Source: Orbilia blumenaviensis
Taxonomy: Eukaryota; Ascomycota; Orbiliomycetes; Orbiliales; Orbiliaceae
Assembly (NCBI GenBank): GCA_036872755.1
Contig: JAVHNS010000007.1
Span: 1,426,001 to 1,490,000, forward strand
Length of the DNA stretch: 64,000 nt
Direction: 5' to 3'
Positions 35,211 through 48,301 of the stretch are shown piece after piece. Positions within the stretch are counted from its first letter, which is position 1; each line of letters begins with the position of its first letter. A program made the position numbers and the translations under genes. Under the pieces are notes generated by a model that was not told where the DNA came from, ran no database searches, and saw nothing but the letters and a program-made list of their open reading frames with translations.

Positions 35211-37645
35211 ATGGGTAATGTTTCTAAGTGCTATTTCTGTCGTAAAGACAAAAAGAAGGTAAGATCATGAAACATTTCTTAATTAATTCCAAGGCATATA
35301 CATACATAAATTGCAGGTGCACACAAGCGCACGTATATATAGTCTATCCAGTTCACCCTAAAATATCCAGCCGTAGGGTACGTGAAATGGAACGTTTATT
35401 TTTGGGGATGTTTATTACTTTCTATTTTTGCTCAAACTCATGGTCTTATGGCCCGAGTTCCAAGTTTTTGGTGCACTGGTTACAGATTTACATATAAACC
35501 GATCGCATTGGTATTAACCTGAAAATTTCCAGTGCACCTGGTCCCAGAAACCAAATGTAGGTTCCAGTACGTGTACACCCGGATCTGAGTCATCCGAAAA
35601 ATGCGATTGGTGTATAAGGTCCCGGTTCCCTTGCTCGCAACGACAGTTCGCAAACGAATCCTCAGCGCAAAGTAATATTCCACTGGCTTTAAGTCAGAAG
35701 GTGAAATTTAGACCGACAAAGGAAATGTAAGTGGATGGGACTAAAATCCAGTGCGGTTCAAATTGTAAAAAGCATTTATACTTGTCATCCCACATGCAAA
35801 TCCGAACTAGGTGATGTAGAGATAGATTAGACATATAGCTAACGGCTATTTGTTTAAATATTCGAATTTAGCGTCCGTGACTTCGACTGCATTCTCTACT
35901 TACTCGCCGGGCTATTCGATTACGACGATCACCCTATCAAAACCGCACTCGCACCCGACAGCCTGGATCTGCGTTCTATTCCTATTTACAGATCCCTGGA
36001 CACTCCTGTTTCAAGATACCCCCCCGAAGTAACAGCCACTCTACGATATCAACATCCCAACCCGGATACGAATAGTCTCTATCGAAACTTTATGATATTT
36101 AACGAGATCCGGATTTTTTGCAAGGCACGTCTTGAAGCAGAACTAGTCAAGCTCCAGGCGGAAGCCAACGCGATAGTCGAGCATCTGAGTAGCAGAGGCG
36201 ATTGCAAAGTCTACGAAGCAAGGGCACTACTCGATTTGATGACAATGTCACCAATCTCCTATACCACCAAGTCAATTAAAACTCAGGTCACACATTATAG
36301 CGGTATGGAATCGCCATATCTCAGTGCCCTTCTTAAAAACCAGAAGACTTGCGGTCAGCTCTTCCTTTACCTCAAAACTAAAACAATACCATCAGCCTGT
36401 CACACGCACGAAGTAGCCCCTGAGGCTTCACTTCAATATAGTGACTTCCAGCGAGCAGAAAAAATACTCCACAATTTAATATTAACTCGCCTCATAGGAA
36501 CTCCCAGACAACCTGTCAGTGAAAATATAGCGATTCTCTTAAGCTTTTATCGCGGAATTGACCCTCTCCCCCACCGTGCCTGTTGGTTAAAAGACGAGCA
36601 CTTAGCGCATAGTTTGAGCTCGGACAGGCCAGTCACAGCTCTACACCGCAATTTGCTCGGGGAAACAGAAATTCATATAGCTAGGAAAAATAAACTTGAG
36701 CATCTCGCATTTGCCGTCTCCCAAGATACCAGTATGGAGGAGATCACTAGACCCGATATCCGAGGAATGGATGCCATTTCAGCACGTTTTCTCGATGACG
36801 GCCTAGACGGTATATCCGCTGAGACCTTCAACACACCTGAAAGGCTAAATCTGAGAAGATGTGCATGTTTTTTGATTGATGAAGTTCCCGGTTTAAAGGA
36901 AATAAGGAATTCATTTCCCGGTACTCGTCTGGGGGAATGGGTACGCCTCAATCCTTACCAATTGGCAGCTCTGACTGGGAAGTTGGACTTGATAAATATA
37001 CTAGACGTCCACGAATCTCATGAGAGAGCACTCCAAGCGGCGTTCTCTGGATATTCGATTCCAGCATACAAGAACGATATATGCAGGATGTATGACTTTC
37101 TAGCAGGTAGATCTCTGGAACCCGTTTTTAATTTAGAGGGATACCAGCCAGTGGTTCTATCAGCATTAGCAGGATACATCGACATCACTCGGCACTACCT
37201 AGAAAGTTACCCACCTCTGTTCACCGGGCAATCCAAAGGTGGAGTACTTCAGACATTGCTTCTTATCGCATTTAAAAAAGGGAACTTGGAATTCTTAAAG
37301 GAAGCCAGCCCATTCGGACTCGACGTCAACAGCCCGATCATCCTGTCCCGCCAGGCCGCCGAGATTGCGACACCAGAAGCCTTCCATTTGTGGATGAATT
37401 TGGCCTGGTCAGGGTTGATGGGTCCTGTACGCTGTCAATTATGGCAAATAATCTTGTCATCTCTTAGAGCCCGGTATTCAAACACACCGGGCGTCGAAGA
37501 CCAAGCTATACAGGACGAAAAGGTACGGTTTGTCGAAGTGGTAGGGGTAATGCGGGAGAGCATGTATCTGACTGGGTGCGGTTGTCGAGATTGTGAGAAG
37601 TCATATACAAGCTTCTGCCAGGATCTCAATCATATGATCATTTAA
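35211..37645 (+). CDS. Zn2Cys6-like N-terminus with ankyrin-like C-terminus, 671 aa
   Basis: Reconstructed from exons 35211-35258, 35533-35726 and 35872-37645 (introns GTAAGA...TTCCAG and GTAAGT...ATTTAG), total 671 residues in phase. Exon 1 and the start of exon 2 encode CYFCRKDKKKC, and exon 2 continues to CDWCIRSRFPC. The six cysteines C7, C10, C17, C40, C43 and C50 follow CX2CX6C-X22-CX2CX6C, which is the fungal binuclear zinc cluster pattern, except that the linker is 22 residues (one extra Cys at 30) instead of the usual 5-12. The rest is mostly helical. Around residues 430-580 there are segments such as PYQLAALTGKLDLINIL and VVLSALAGYIDITRHYLES that look like degenerate ankyrin repeats. 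The C-terminus has CGCRDCEKSYTSFC. Probably nuclear and DNA-binding if the cluster folds; otherwise unknown. Confidence 0.72.
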
Positions 37646-38282
37646 CTTTTGGCTTGGTTAGTCGAGGTGGACATAGAGATCTATAGACTAATAATTAACA
37701 GAGGGCAATAATAACCCTCGAGTGCTGTCAGGCATATAACGGAGGCTAGTTCACGTGGATAAAGAAGGCGGAATTTTATATTTTACCAAGTACCAAAAAT
37801 TAGATATTACGACGAAGATGTAGACTAGAAATTTTGAATTTATTCATTTCCCTGAACTCCGTTTTCTTGCGATAATGATATGTAAAAAAGCTAAAGCTAT
37901 ATTCAAGTGGGCCCAGAAAACAAAAATTGCGAAGAAAAAAGAAGCCCCAAATACAGATAACACGCTAGTAAGTTGCTGGAATCAGATCAGAAGCAGAACG
38001 CCAACACGAACAGATACACCCTATATCAAACCTCGTAAGAGAGGTAAATTGTATAACCAAATGGTGAAGAAAGAAACAATGATCCCCCACGGACTCAGGG
38101 GCGCTGTGTAGATAGTTTGATAGGCAGCGGAAACTGAAACTCGCTGGTGGTTTGAAGAAACAAATAGAAGATAAAGTGATCGTTGTCGAGGGGTATCGAT
38201 AAAAAAGAACACCAGAGACTAATCATTAAAAATAATACGACAAGGAAGTGTTGCGCAAAGAACCGAAAGACTGTAATATCGT
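37646..38282. other. intergenic between convergent genes
   Basis: 3' UTR region. One ATG-started Lys-rich frame (37875-38111, 78 aa, MICKKAKAIFKWAQKTK...) is present, with no family likeness and no promoter evidence; not called a gene. Confidence 0.5.
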
Positions 38283-39573
38283 TCAAGGGCCACCAACTCT
38301 CCGGACCCAGAGAACAGCGGGTGCCTCAAGCCCCAGGTTAGCGTCTCTCCGTCGCCAAGCGCGATGGAGCATGAGGCCCTTTTCATAAAGATCCCTCGAA
38401 AGACCGTCGTACTCAGATTGTAATTGTTTTAGGTCTTCCTTTAGCTGCGCTCTATGAGTGTAGTTGTGAGTGGATGGATTTGGCGGCAAGCAGGCCTCAA
38501 GTCCCTTGATTTGTTGCATAACTCGTCTTTGCTTTGCGATAAGTTGGTCTCGCTGTCGTTCGAGGAGAGCGATGTATGCTTCGCCGCCTTTCGGCTCCTG
38601 TGGCGAGGAGTTTCCGGATTCTGAAACAAGCGACATGAGTACGCTGGAAGTGTCGTCTCCGTTATCTTGAAGTATTGGTGTGAGCGGAGCAAGCTCGATC
38701 ATAGGCGCTCCAGTCGGAGACAAGATTGGTGGTGGCGATTTTCTAGGTGGAGATGAAGGTCCGCTTCGCGTCTTTGGAGGTACTTTCAACGGTTCAGGTT
38801 CGTACGACACTTTCCGGGCCTGAGGAAGTGGCAGCCTGGAAGAAGTAGAGTTTGAAGGAATCGGTTTCGTCGAGGGCACTGGAGTTGGTGGGTCGGATGC
38901 AGAATCTTCGTCTTCCTCTATAATTTCGTCTCCTCCGCAAATACTACCCAAAAAAGACTTGTCCAGAGCACTTAAAGAAGGTACGATCGAATCCCTTAGC
39001 CTTGGTGCTTTTTCTGGTGGTGGGGGCGGAAGATCTGTTTTTGGTTCGACAACGTCGAGCGATTCTTTTCTTGTAACTTCGTCTGGGCTGCTTCCTCTTC
39101 TGCTAGCCTCAGCAGCGAATAATAAATCTATGCTTTTTGGTGCAATAGTGGCACTAGATGGAGCAGAAGCTACTGGTTTTCGAGTAAAGGCGCTTTTCTT
39201 GGTGCCAGGAAGTGATGCTAAATGGGCTGGATGGCGGGGTATGGTGTGGAAAGTAGGAGGGCTGTTCGATGCCGGCATGATAGGATGAGCATTAAAATTG
39301 GGGGTAGTGGTGTATTTTAGTGTCCCCGAAAAGCTAAACGACGTAGGCTTGTTAGCGCATGCATGAGGTATTAAAATATGAGGAAGTGGGTGTTACGTAT
39401 GCTTACTTCGTCGACGAAAGAATATTCTGATGGCTCTCACTTCTCATAAGCAATACATCCGGTCGCGAGCTCTCGACCAGTATTGGGAACCCGATTTCAG
39501 GTTCCTTCGGCTTACTGTGCCGTAAAGGAAAACGACTGAACATGGTTGTGGCTGTTGTAACAAAACTCGTCAT
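38283..39573 (-). CDS. Proline/serine-rich coiled-coil protein, 405 aa, function unknown
   Basis: Exons 39573-39407 and 39333-38283 join in phase across a 73-nt intron with donor GTAAGC, branch GCTAAC and acceptor TTTAG. The spliced frame (SHQNILSSTNFSGTLKYTTT) reads through the ATG that would otherwise be taken as the start, so the true N-terminus is MTSFVTTATTMFSRFPLRHS. Residues about 80-290 are Pro/Ser-rich and disordered with an acidic patch (IIEEDEDSASD). The C-terminal 100 residues form a coiled coil (LLERQRDQLIAKQRRVMQQI, then LKEDLKQLQSEYDGLSRDLY), followed by LMLHRAWRRRD and a short conserved-looking end, LWVRRVGGP. I remember similar C-termini in uncharacterised fungal proteins but no function. 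Confidence 0.78.
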
Positions 39574-42500
39574 GTCGAAAGGATTAAAATGTAGAGTGTC
39601 GGAAGGGAAAAAAAGAGAATCGGAGGACCGGCCCAGCGTCAAGTAGTTATTTGTGCGTCAAAATGAGACCAGGATCTATGGCAAAGTCGGAATGACGATC
39701 CAACAGGCAGGAACGAGCTTGCCCCGCTGCCTTGCTCTTTCGATGCAGCAGCAGCAACAACAGTTATTTAATAGCAACGGGCAATGTGGGACAAGGTTAT
39801 CAGGTTCGTTTCGGTTGGCCGACGTTATGGAAGGTGCCCAGTGCTAATGAATCTAAATGCGCTAGCAAACGGCAAAGATGGAGACGGACAGAGGCAGGCG
39901 TCAGGGATCTCTGGTCCTCAAACTCAGGGGTACCTGTCCAACAAGCTTCGAAGATAATTAGCGATGTTCCAGCGATAGTGCTATCCTCGAGTCGCGATCT
40001 GGAAGGAAATCTTTTCTGAGAAACATCGATCGATTCTTTAATAAAAAAAATAAAAAAAAGATCGAAGTGTCGTCCGATGCAATATTTTTGGGGTTTCCAA
40101 CCTGGTCTTTTAAATTAAAAGACACAAGGCCACGGCGGACAGTACAACCAGCCATACATGGGCACCCTCGGATAATAGGCAAGTCGTCTGGGCCGAAAAG
40201 GAAGTTCACGGGCAACCAGCGAACATTCCTCCTGCGACGCTGGGAATTCAAGCAAGAACCCAAATATGGTGATATAGATGGATGGACCCTTCTCGGCTTG
40301 TGAAAGGGGATTGAGCCTGATTCTGCCGGGTATCCTGTTTGACCCATATTGCAAAAATATATTACATTGCATACCCAGGAGAGAGATATTATATAAAATC
40401 TGGGGTCAAATGTCATTCCGGTCCAGCTTCTGATAGAGCCCGTCGATGCAATACGGGTGGTGCAGTGTGGCTGTGACCGCAAATGGCACAAACTGGCTAA
40501 GAACGATGTTATATCGCTCCCTCCAATATGCGGAACATCTGTTGGATACGATACGGGGGAGGGTTGAAGAACAGACCAAACCAGGCCGGGTGGTGGTGTT
40601 TCGACATCCTTGAAACGCACCGACAAAACGGAAACGAATCAACGTACCTTTAATATCAGACGACAGACGGCTGTCTAAATAGCGACTGGTAGACTTGGAC
40701 CAGAAGGGGGCAGAAATTTTTAAAACGTCGGTAGAAAGTAAATTTCGGTTTTTGCCTCGGGTTCAGCGACTGTTGTTTCTTGTCTGTTTATATCGAAGAT
40801 GTATGAATGTGATGGTGGAGATGCTCAGCGCATGAATGTGAGAATGAAGAAACAGTTTCGGGTGGGCGGTAAGCAGGTCAATGCCTCGAAGGACCAGGAT
40901 TGTCTTAAAACAATAAAAGTCTGTATTAGTTGAATAGCCCGCACAGTAATCACCAGGTATTAAAAATATGCAGTCGCAATAATCTCGTAACGGCCAGACT
41001 CGACAGTTGAAAGGTCAGTAAATGCAGCTTCCAGGCCGCAATACTATGTTTTGACAGGCAAGCTTGGCAGGCTGTTAAGCGGAGTCGTACGTTCGAATTC
41101 GAATATCCGGATCAAAAATGTAATTAAAAGGAAGGAAGGAAGGAAGAAAAAAGTTATTCAAGAAGAATCGAATACTCGAATCAGACGATTTAATTAATTT
41201 GATTAGGTAAATTCGCCCTCAGAGATCGAATTCGAAAAAACCGAAGAGGAGCCAGCCAGAAAACAAAAAAGCCTGTGAATTTTGGAAAGAACAGAGGAAT
41301 TAACGGGATCCGTACCTGATATTAAGCAAGCTGAGAAACGTTCGATTGTCAGCCCAGACTGGGGTTTGGCCTCTCCGTGAACGTTCGGCCTAGCGGGCAA
41401 AGCTTTCGTACGGTTGAGGCACAGCACTGCAAAGACTGCCAGACTGCAGCGCGCTAGCTGAAAAGGCCACTGTCAATGATGTTTACTGGTTGGATGTCGA
41501 AGCAGGGAGCCAAACTCGGTGTAGACGCACTGCCCCTGGTCGGAGAGGTGTCCCAAGAAAGAAAAAATAGAATATGTGGGAGAAAACAGAACAAACGGAT
41601 GAAATCCTACGAGGATTTTTTTGGGACAATGACGCAGATATATATTTTTAAGATACTATGTAATCGATAGAATGTGCTAAAGCTAAAGGCCTAGGGAATG
41701 CAAATGCGCCCAGGCCGCTTTTCTCATAATTACCACCACTCTCTAGCTATGCACTGTCTTCGAAGAGAGTTCTTTGAAATTGCAAGAGATCGGTGTATCT
41801 CCTGTAATGGACGGACGGGGCTTAGCTTTTTCATTTCTCGCCATCAACCTGCACCACATGTATACTTTTTTCTTTCTCCTTTAAAGCCTTTGACATTTAG
41901 AGACGATGGGATTAGGTCATCATATCGCCCAGACCCAACATTGTGATGTGGTCATGATCATGATCGATATTATAGCATCCAATGTCGTTCAATTAAACGG
42001 AACATGCATCCTGTTCTACATCCCCGCCTATCGGGCAGGTATAGGCAGGTATATAACCCTGTAGGTGTTTGAGAATAACCCCAGGCCCGACGACATGCAT
42101 AGAATCTGATCCTCTCCACGCGCGCACAAATTTTGACAATGGAAACATGCACGGGGTTCCAAGATCTCGCCAGGCACCACCAACAAATGATAGTTGGCAA
42201 AAAGTCGCCTTAGTATTTTTTTGGTCCCCCCTTCGTCTGCGGCAGACACCATGCGCTTTAGGTTACCACCTCTACACACTTTCATGAATTTCATAGTATG
42301 AACTCGATATTGCCCGCTAGAAACTCCGATGGGCTGCCGTAACAAGCTGTTGCGCAGCGTTTCCGAAGATCCTCTCCCGCGAGGCAAGTTTCACAAGTGT
42401 TCCTCAATTGCTTGTTCCCGCGTCCGCATATATGTGCATTTACAATCGACATAAACGAGGTTGTCGATATTCAGAAGGTGACAAGGCCAGTATACCTCGT

Positions 42501-45059
42501 ATCTAATCCGGGGCGAATTGCGCAAAAGGCGAAAATTCGCAATCTAGTTTTTTATCGACCACTCTCGCCTGTGGCGTTTCAGAAATTGCGGATGTCGACA
42601 TCTTGGGTATCTCAACCAGCACATCCCATGCACGTGCGGCGTCCAGAGATTGAGGGCAACCAGCTCGTCCTCTGCACATGCCTGCTGTTATTTAGTATTA
42701 CAGAGGCCCCAAGTTTACAAGTATTGTCAAGGGCCTTGGACGGGTCATGGCAAGCATCGGCGCGGGATCCTGTAGTCACTTTAATTATTTGAACCCATGA
42801 ACAACTACGTCCCGATGTTCAGGTTCCAACTATAGCACTAGTCTACCCCGACTAGTTGGGGGTTAACCTTGGGATTCTGTTCGGCTGCCTTCAGACACCT
42901 TAAGATTTCCTTTTCAAAGAGATGAAGAGGGAGCAAGGGATATTAATCAAAACCTCAAGTGTTAGTATCACCTGGCCTCGAAATCCGGATCCCATCGAAA
43001 CGAAGGGTTATTTTCGCCGGGCGATCTCTATGGCCCTTCTCATAACCAGTGCCCGGAGTTTGATCCAGAACAGAAGCGCTTCACAAAGCAACGCTTGCTT
43101 GCCCATGGTTCAGCATGCCAGATCCGGTTAAATGTGGGTCCGACAACCATAAAAAGAGACCCATCAGCAGGAAACGTCAAGTTTGGTCTCAAGAAAACTG
43201 CCCAATTCTGCAAGGGCATTGGACCTCTTCGCTCTCTTGTGTTTTTAAGCGAGAGGCGAGATTCTCACCTCCTGATCTGCCCTTGCATGGGGAATACAGG
43301 CTCACGGGTCCTTTGCCCCACTCACAGTCTAGTCTTCAGCTTCAATTGTGTCGAATCGAATTTCGAAGCGACTCAATCTTGGACTTCGTCCGTCTGAAGA
43401 ATTCAAATCACACTGTAGTATCTCCGTTCCGCGCATTAGCTGAGCATTTGCTGAAAATACTTCTGAACTAATGCTATTCTGTCGCTGTCTATTCTATTTT
43501 CTTCCACGCCAGATTCCGTCAGGCGACCTCTATCTAGACCCTTTTCGGGTGCATGCTTATGGGGAAATAACTTGCGGTTCTGCGATTTGACTGCAGCGCT
43601 GCAGTTTCCCATCTCTAAGTTAATGAGACTGCACTTTCCCTTACATAGTATGACATACTTCAGAATTTAAATGAAAATTTTCCCTCCGTGGATTCTTCTT
43701 TTCCCATTTGATGATGTTCTCGAAAATAGCATCAATAGTTTAACGATTATATACCTGTTTTATCGGACGCCATACCTTAATACCACGTCCTTTTCCCCTT
43801 GAGAGCCTGTCACGAATAATTTCATCCCAAAAAATGTTTAAAAAGAGCGGTACGATTCGCAAGGATCCCAAAAGAAGAGCCTTGCAATTTAACAACAAGC
43901 ATGAACCTCGCACACCCTTTTCTCGAACGTCATTCTTGTTTACCTACAAAAATGAGGCTTTGTTCCCCCTCCATTAGCCTCTCCTAAAAAGTAGAGTGGA
44001 TCCCGCTTCCTTTTTTAGAATCAAACTTTGTGGCGTTACTTGCAGGGTGAGGCGTTACCTCAGCAAGAACCTCAGTGTGCCGCCGGAGTACCTATCTTTG
44101 GCCAATATTGGGTTTCAAAAACGTCCAATTCAGAGTAAAAACTTTCTCACTATCCACAGAATATCAATTTCTCAATAGATCCATATGCACATCGTTCCTA
44201 ACAGACAGTTTCTGGAAACCCTTCAAGATCGAAAGACCAAGGCATTGCTTACTATTCCGGCCCGTGGTGTTCAGATGCATGTCTGCCTTTCCTTTCCCAC
44301 AATCTTTAAATTAGGAGCTCACAAGCTTTAGGGGGATCATCTTTGCATTTGCATACGCACACCTGTCAGGGTTGATAAACTGATAGCCCGTTCCCTTTGC
44401 CTGCGGCCTACAGGCGGAAGCGAAGATTGGATGGGTCTCCTCTGCCTATTTTACACCGGAAAGGACGTGTGCCTAAATCTGAACAATCGGCTAGAGTGAA
44501 AACCTGTGAGAAATTCCATGAAATCGTTCCTGTTTGTATGTAACTGCACACATTGCATAAAATCCGGGATCATGGTGGTGGGATTTCTCCAACACTTCAT
44601 GCCGCGCCTGATATAACAAGTGAATAAAGATCCAGGAAACCTCATTGCGGGGCCGTTTATCAATATAGGCTAGCAAGACAACAAGAAACTAGAACGGGGC
44701 ATGCTTTTTTTTAATGCAGAGACGGCACGATACGATTTGTAGATTAATGCCTTTACGAGGATTGTGTTCTGGATCCCCACGAATATCGGCTAAGAAGACC
44801 GTATATTGCATATCACAAGCGATTCGGGGCGGGTGAATGGTATCATATAGATTAAAATTATACGCCAACGTTCACCCCAAGTTCTGCAAAACAGGCTTCT
44901 CGGGAGAAAAAAATAAAATAAAACTGCACGAGGCTCCAAACCGTTGTCGTGTAAAGGATTTCAAATAACAAGTAAGTAAATACAAAGACTGATTGAGATC
45001 GAAGCCTACAGTCCTTTTTCAGGTACCCACAATAGTGTATTTGATAGATTGAAGAATGC
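39574..45059. other. gene-poor stretch, 5.5 kb
   Basis: No gene I can support. The longest frame (39958-40626, minus, 222 codons) starts at a non-ATG codon and has unnatural composition. Other frames (41203-41670, 42028-42792, 43095-43471) lack homologue-like motifs and splice signals. A GGAAGG microsatellite is at about 41129-41146. The beginning is the promoter of the 405-aa gene. The rest may hold a relic too decayed to read or a non-coding transcript. Confidence 0.5.
41129..41146. repeat. (GGAA)n microsatellite
   Basis: Four GGAA/GAAG units in the gene-poor gap. Confidence 0.8.
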
Positions 45060-46323
45060 CTACTCATTCCTTCTTCCGGACCTCCGCCTGAATAACCCCT
45101 CCCCTCGCTGCTCACTCATTGATGTCCCGATGCCAGAATCCTGTGTGCTTCCATGTAAAGTATTCTCGTCCACGCTAGTCGGCGTCCTTCCGCCTTCATC
45201 ACTCCTATCATTAGACAAGTCTTCGGAATCATCTTCGTCATCACCCTCCTCTCCTTCAGGAGCAGGTGTAGCTTCTGGTGTGGCATAGACCCCACCCCGT
45301 GGGCGGGGTATATCTTCTGCCGAATCATCTTCAACGGGTGCCAAAGGGTGAATCATGCGCCTGTCTGTTTCAGATGACCGCTTCGGCTTTTCCATCAGTG
45401 GGTCTTCGTCTTCGTCGGCGTCCTCGTCTTCATCCGGAGCAAGCCAGTACGAAGCTACAAATACCCAAGTAATTGCTGCCCAAAATAGCCCAGTCACCCA
45501 GAATGCGGACGTGAAGATTACGAATGCAATGATTCGGTAGTTGTACATGAAGTACCTGTAAGTATTCTAGTTAGCGACCCGGCGCACGGCTGTCGATTAC
45601 CATATTTACGTAAACGAATATTAAGACGTACCTCAGGCCTCTAAATCTCGCCTTAAAGAAAACTTTACTTTCATACGCCTCTGGTGCCTTGTCTGGAGCA
45701 TAATCGTTGCCAACTCTCATGCCTAGATAAGTCGGCAACCTCTTTTTCGTGAAAACTTCTCCTTCCATCATTAGGATATCGATCCTTTCTTGCTCCTTCC
45801 TCCACCCTGACAAATACAACGGCGACCTCATGACAGTATCCATGGTATTTATGATATTAGACTTGTATGTCAAACAAGCCGGTCGTTTTGATGTTGCCAG
45901 GATACCTGGCACATCAAGACCCTCGTTAAGAAGTGTTAAATTTACCATAAAGTTTCCAGTCTTAAGATTATGAGGAGATGTCGGAAGCGTAAGGGAGACA
46001 TAAATGTCATATGGCTGGTCATGCATAAGTACGCCCTTTGAGATAGGAGCGCCCCCAGCTGGGACCAATTTGGTTCCCTTAGAAATTGGTCCCGGACGGT
46101 GGGTGCCTATTGTAGTTTGCCCATAGACCAAATGAACGGTGGTTTCAAGTCCTATTTGTGGGATGTAGCTGTAGTAGAAGAGGATGTAACCAAAGCACGC
46201 GACACCTAGGAGGGTAATCGCGAGAATGCTGGCCAGAATGGTTTGGATGTATGCCCTCTGTGCCGCCCGAGAGGTAGCGCTACTATATGCCGCCCGCACT
46301 GGCTGGCTTATAAAAGTAGGCAT
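45060..46323 (-). CDS. SEI1: Seipin
   Basis: Exons 46323-45632 and 45555-45060 (donor GTACGT, acceptor TTACAG) give 395 residues. Seipin is an ER membrane protein that forms rings at ER-lipid droplet contacts and controls droplet biogenesis. The order fits: a short cytosolic N-terminus, first membrane span at about 27-50 (TILASILAITLLGVACFGYI), a conserved lumenal domain including QPYDIYVSLTLPTSPHNLK and GNFMVNLTLL, and the second span at about 238-268 just after the splice site (IIAFVIFTSAFWVTGLFWAA). A long acidic C-terminal tail rich in Asp/Glu follows (DEDEDADEDED). Tails vary widely between fungi. The start at 46323 is the first ATG. No abnormality is seen. Confidence 0.92.
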
Positions 46324-47010
46324 GACGAGTGGCTATGTGATGTTAGTTAGGGGGGATTGCTATCACCGAGAATTTTGTAAAATAACCCACCATTTTCACG
46401 TGCTATTCTTAGGCCTCAGTATATTGGTCTAGTTAAGCTTTCGAGGTCGTACAGTCCTTGAAGCTAGAGACTAGGTTCGAGCTCTAATATTACTCCTTTC
46501 AAATCATCGTTCTTGGCGAGTATAGTCGTGGTTATTAGGTTTTGGAGATCGTCATTGTTATTATGGGTGGTGGTGTTGGCGTTTTTTGAAGATGAATTGT
46601 TCGAGATATGACGTTGCAATATTGGGAAAACCCGCGAGATTCCTCGGCCAACACAAGCCACTATTGGAAGATCTGCTGTGTGCTCACGTGGCCACGTGGA
46701 TATCGGATGGAAGAGACAGTTGCTTATAACTGAATAGTTGAGCTGATTCCATTCTCAGAAGGGTATCATGGCATATCTAAATTTTACTATAACTTTAGCC
46801 TTGTGCAATGACAACTGTAAAACTATTACCAGGATAAAATTTTAGCTTCTGGAGTAAGGTATATTGCTAGCCGATCCGCGGATGATATCTCCGGTAAAAT
46901 TGATACATTGATAATGTCGAGCATTCAAGCCAGATTTCATAGTTCCGTTCTATAGTAGCGGGATACACCTAAACCTAGTATATTGAGACGCGATAAATTA
47001 TGGGGACGAT

Positions 47011-47138
47011 TTAAGACCGTGGATATTAATTAACGGATCACGGTCTTAATGCATCAACATCCAACTAACAAGTTATATTTGGATACTTGATGCATTCATT
47101 ATAATATTGGGGCGTGAATGTCAAGAAAACCCCAATAT
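47011..47138. repeat. cluster of three consecutive inverted repeats
   Basis: Arm pairs: TTAAGACCGTG (47011-47021) with its complement at 47039-47049 (11 bp); AATGCATCAA (47048-47057) with TTGATGCATT (47087-47096), extended inward by ATCCA/TGGAT; and ATATTGGGG (47104-47112) with CCCCAATAT (47130-47138). The three stems follow one another with almost no spacer. None ends in T-runs, so they are not simple Pol III terminators. Confidence 0.75.
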
Positions 47139-47200
47139 GTAGGGTGGAATCTGTGTTATAGGTATATATACTTGGTTTGGCTAGGTTTTCTCTGAATATC

Positions 47201-47217
47201 AAAAAAAAAAAAAAAAA
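47201..47217. repeat. poly-A run (A17)
   Basis: Seventeen consecutive A, 62 nt after the last of the three inverted repeats. Confidence 0.9.
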
Positions 47218-48301
47218 GGAAAAGGAAAATAGAAGATGAAAAAGATACTGTCTCGTGAGGGTTCCCTCCAGTTTCGCTCATAAATGTTCTGCGGTGCAGG
47301 AATTCGAAGACAGATAAAAACAGAAGAACCACTTAACGGGATCTTTTCTCCTTTTCCTGAATATGATATTCTGTCCGAAGTTAGACTGTATTGCGTCTAC
47401 GGCTTGTTCTGGGGGACTATATAGATATACTATAATTTAATTTCAATCCTATATATTCCACCAAGATGTTCAATTAAGTTTTAAAAATTTAGAGTAACGG
47501 GGCCAATAACATTCCAAGCCCAGGATGGTTACAAGACTCTCTAGAATGTATGGTTACATGCCTCACAGATTTCTCCTTACTCTCAAGTAATATTTCTTGA
47601 ATCTTCAAATCTGCAAACGGCTGATCTTTTTACGCACTATTTAGAAACCATGCCGAGATAGTACATGGTTTTGAATTGGGGTTTGTCTTGGATGCCCCCG
47701 GTTTTTGGGATCGAGATGCATGCGGCACTCAGGTAACATCAGACCTAGGCCTAGCGACACGTTCTGACAGTTTTCGATCTGTATATTTTGGCGGACATAA
47801 AACATAATATCGAAATTGTAGAATGAGCTACGGAGAATAGATCCATATAATAAAATTAACATATGTATACGTATATTTCAGATAGATACCTCAATCCTGT
47901 GGTGTAAGAGTGATAATCGATTATAGTTCAGTAAAGCTGCCTGGCGGTTCGGGGAATGAGTTGACCTTGTTGGAATCGCAATCGCCGGCAAACATGCCTC
48001 GGCTAGAAAGCACAAGATGCTGGCACGTTCCCAATCGCAAAGGGGCCGGTAAACAACACCAACATCGAAACCTCCCACCCTGAGCCGAAAGCCTTCTCCA
48101 GCCCCAAGACCACCCCGGCAGAATTCTCTAAACAACATCCATCAACCTCAGCAAGCAAGTCGTCGACATATCCTCCTCGCCAGTAGACGTGATTCTTTTG
48201 GAGAAAAGCAGCATTCAACCCCCTTTCCGTGTTACCGGTGGCCTAAAGCGGACGCGTGCACGAAGCGACAAACTACAACTCGACTACACACCTTCGTCAT
48301 C

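Larger units (their letters stand above)
46324..48301. other. divergent intergenic region, seipin and PEX14
   Basis: No protein gene supported. A 65-codon minus-strand frame (46661-46464) upstream of seipin begins at GTG and is not called. Contains three consecutive inverted repeats at 47011-47138 (listed) and an A17 run at 47201-47217. Confidence 0.55.

Noticed and set aside
39958..40626. 222-codon minus-strand frame
   Set aside because: No ATG at its start, odd composition (Phe/Leu run from poly-A sequence at its C-terminal side) and no recognisable domain.
46464..46661. 65-codon minus-strand frame upstream of seipin (ACVGRGISRVFPILQRHISN...)
   Set aside because: Begins with GTG and has no in-frame ATG; no splice path into a gene was found.
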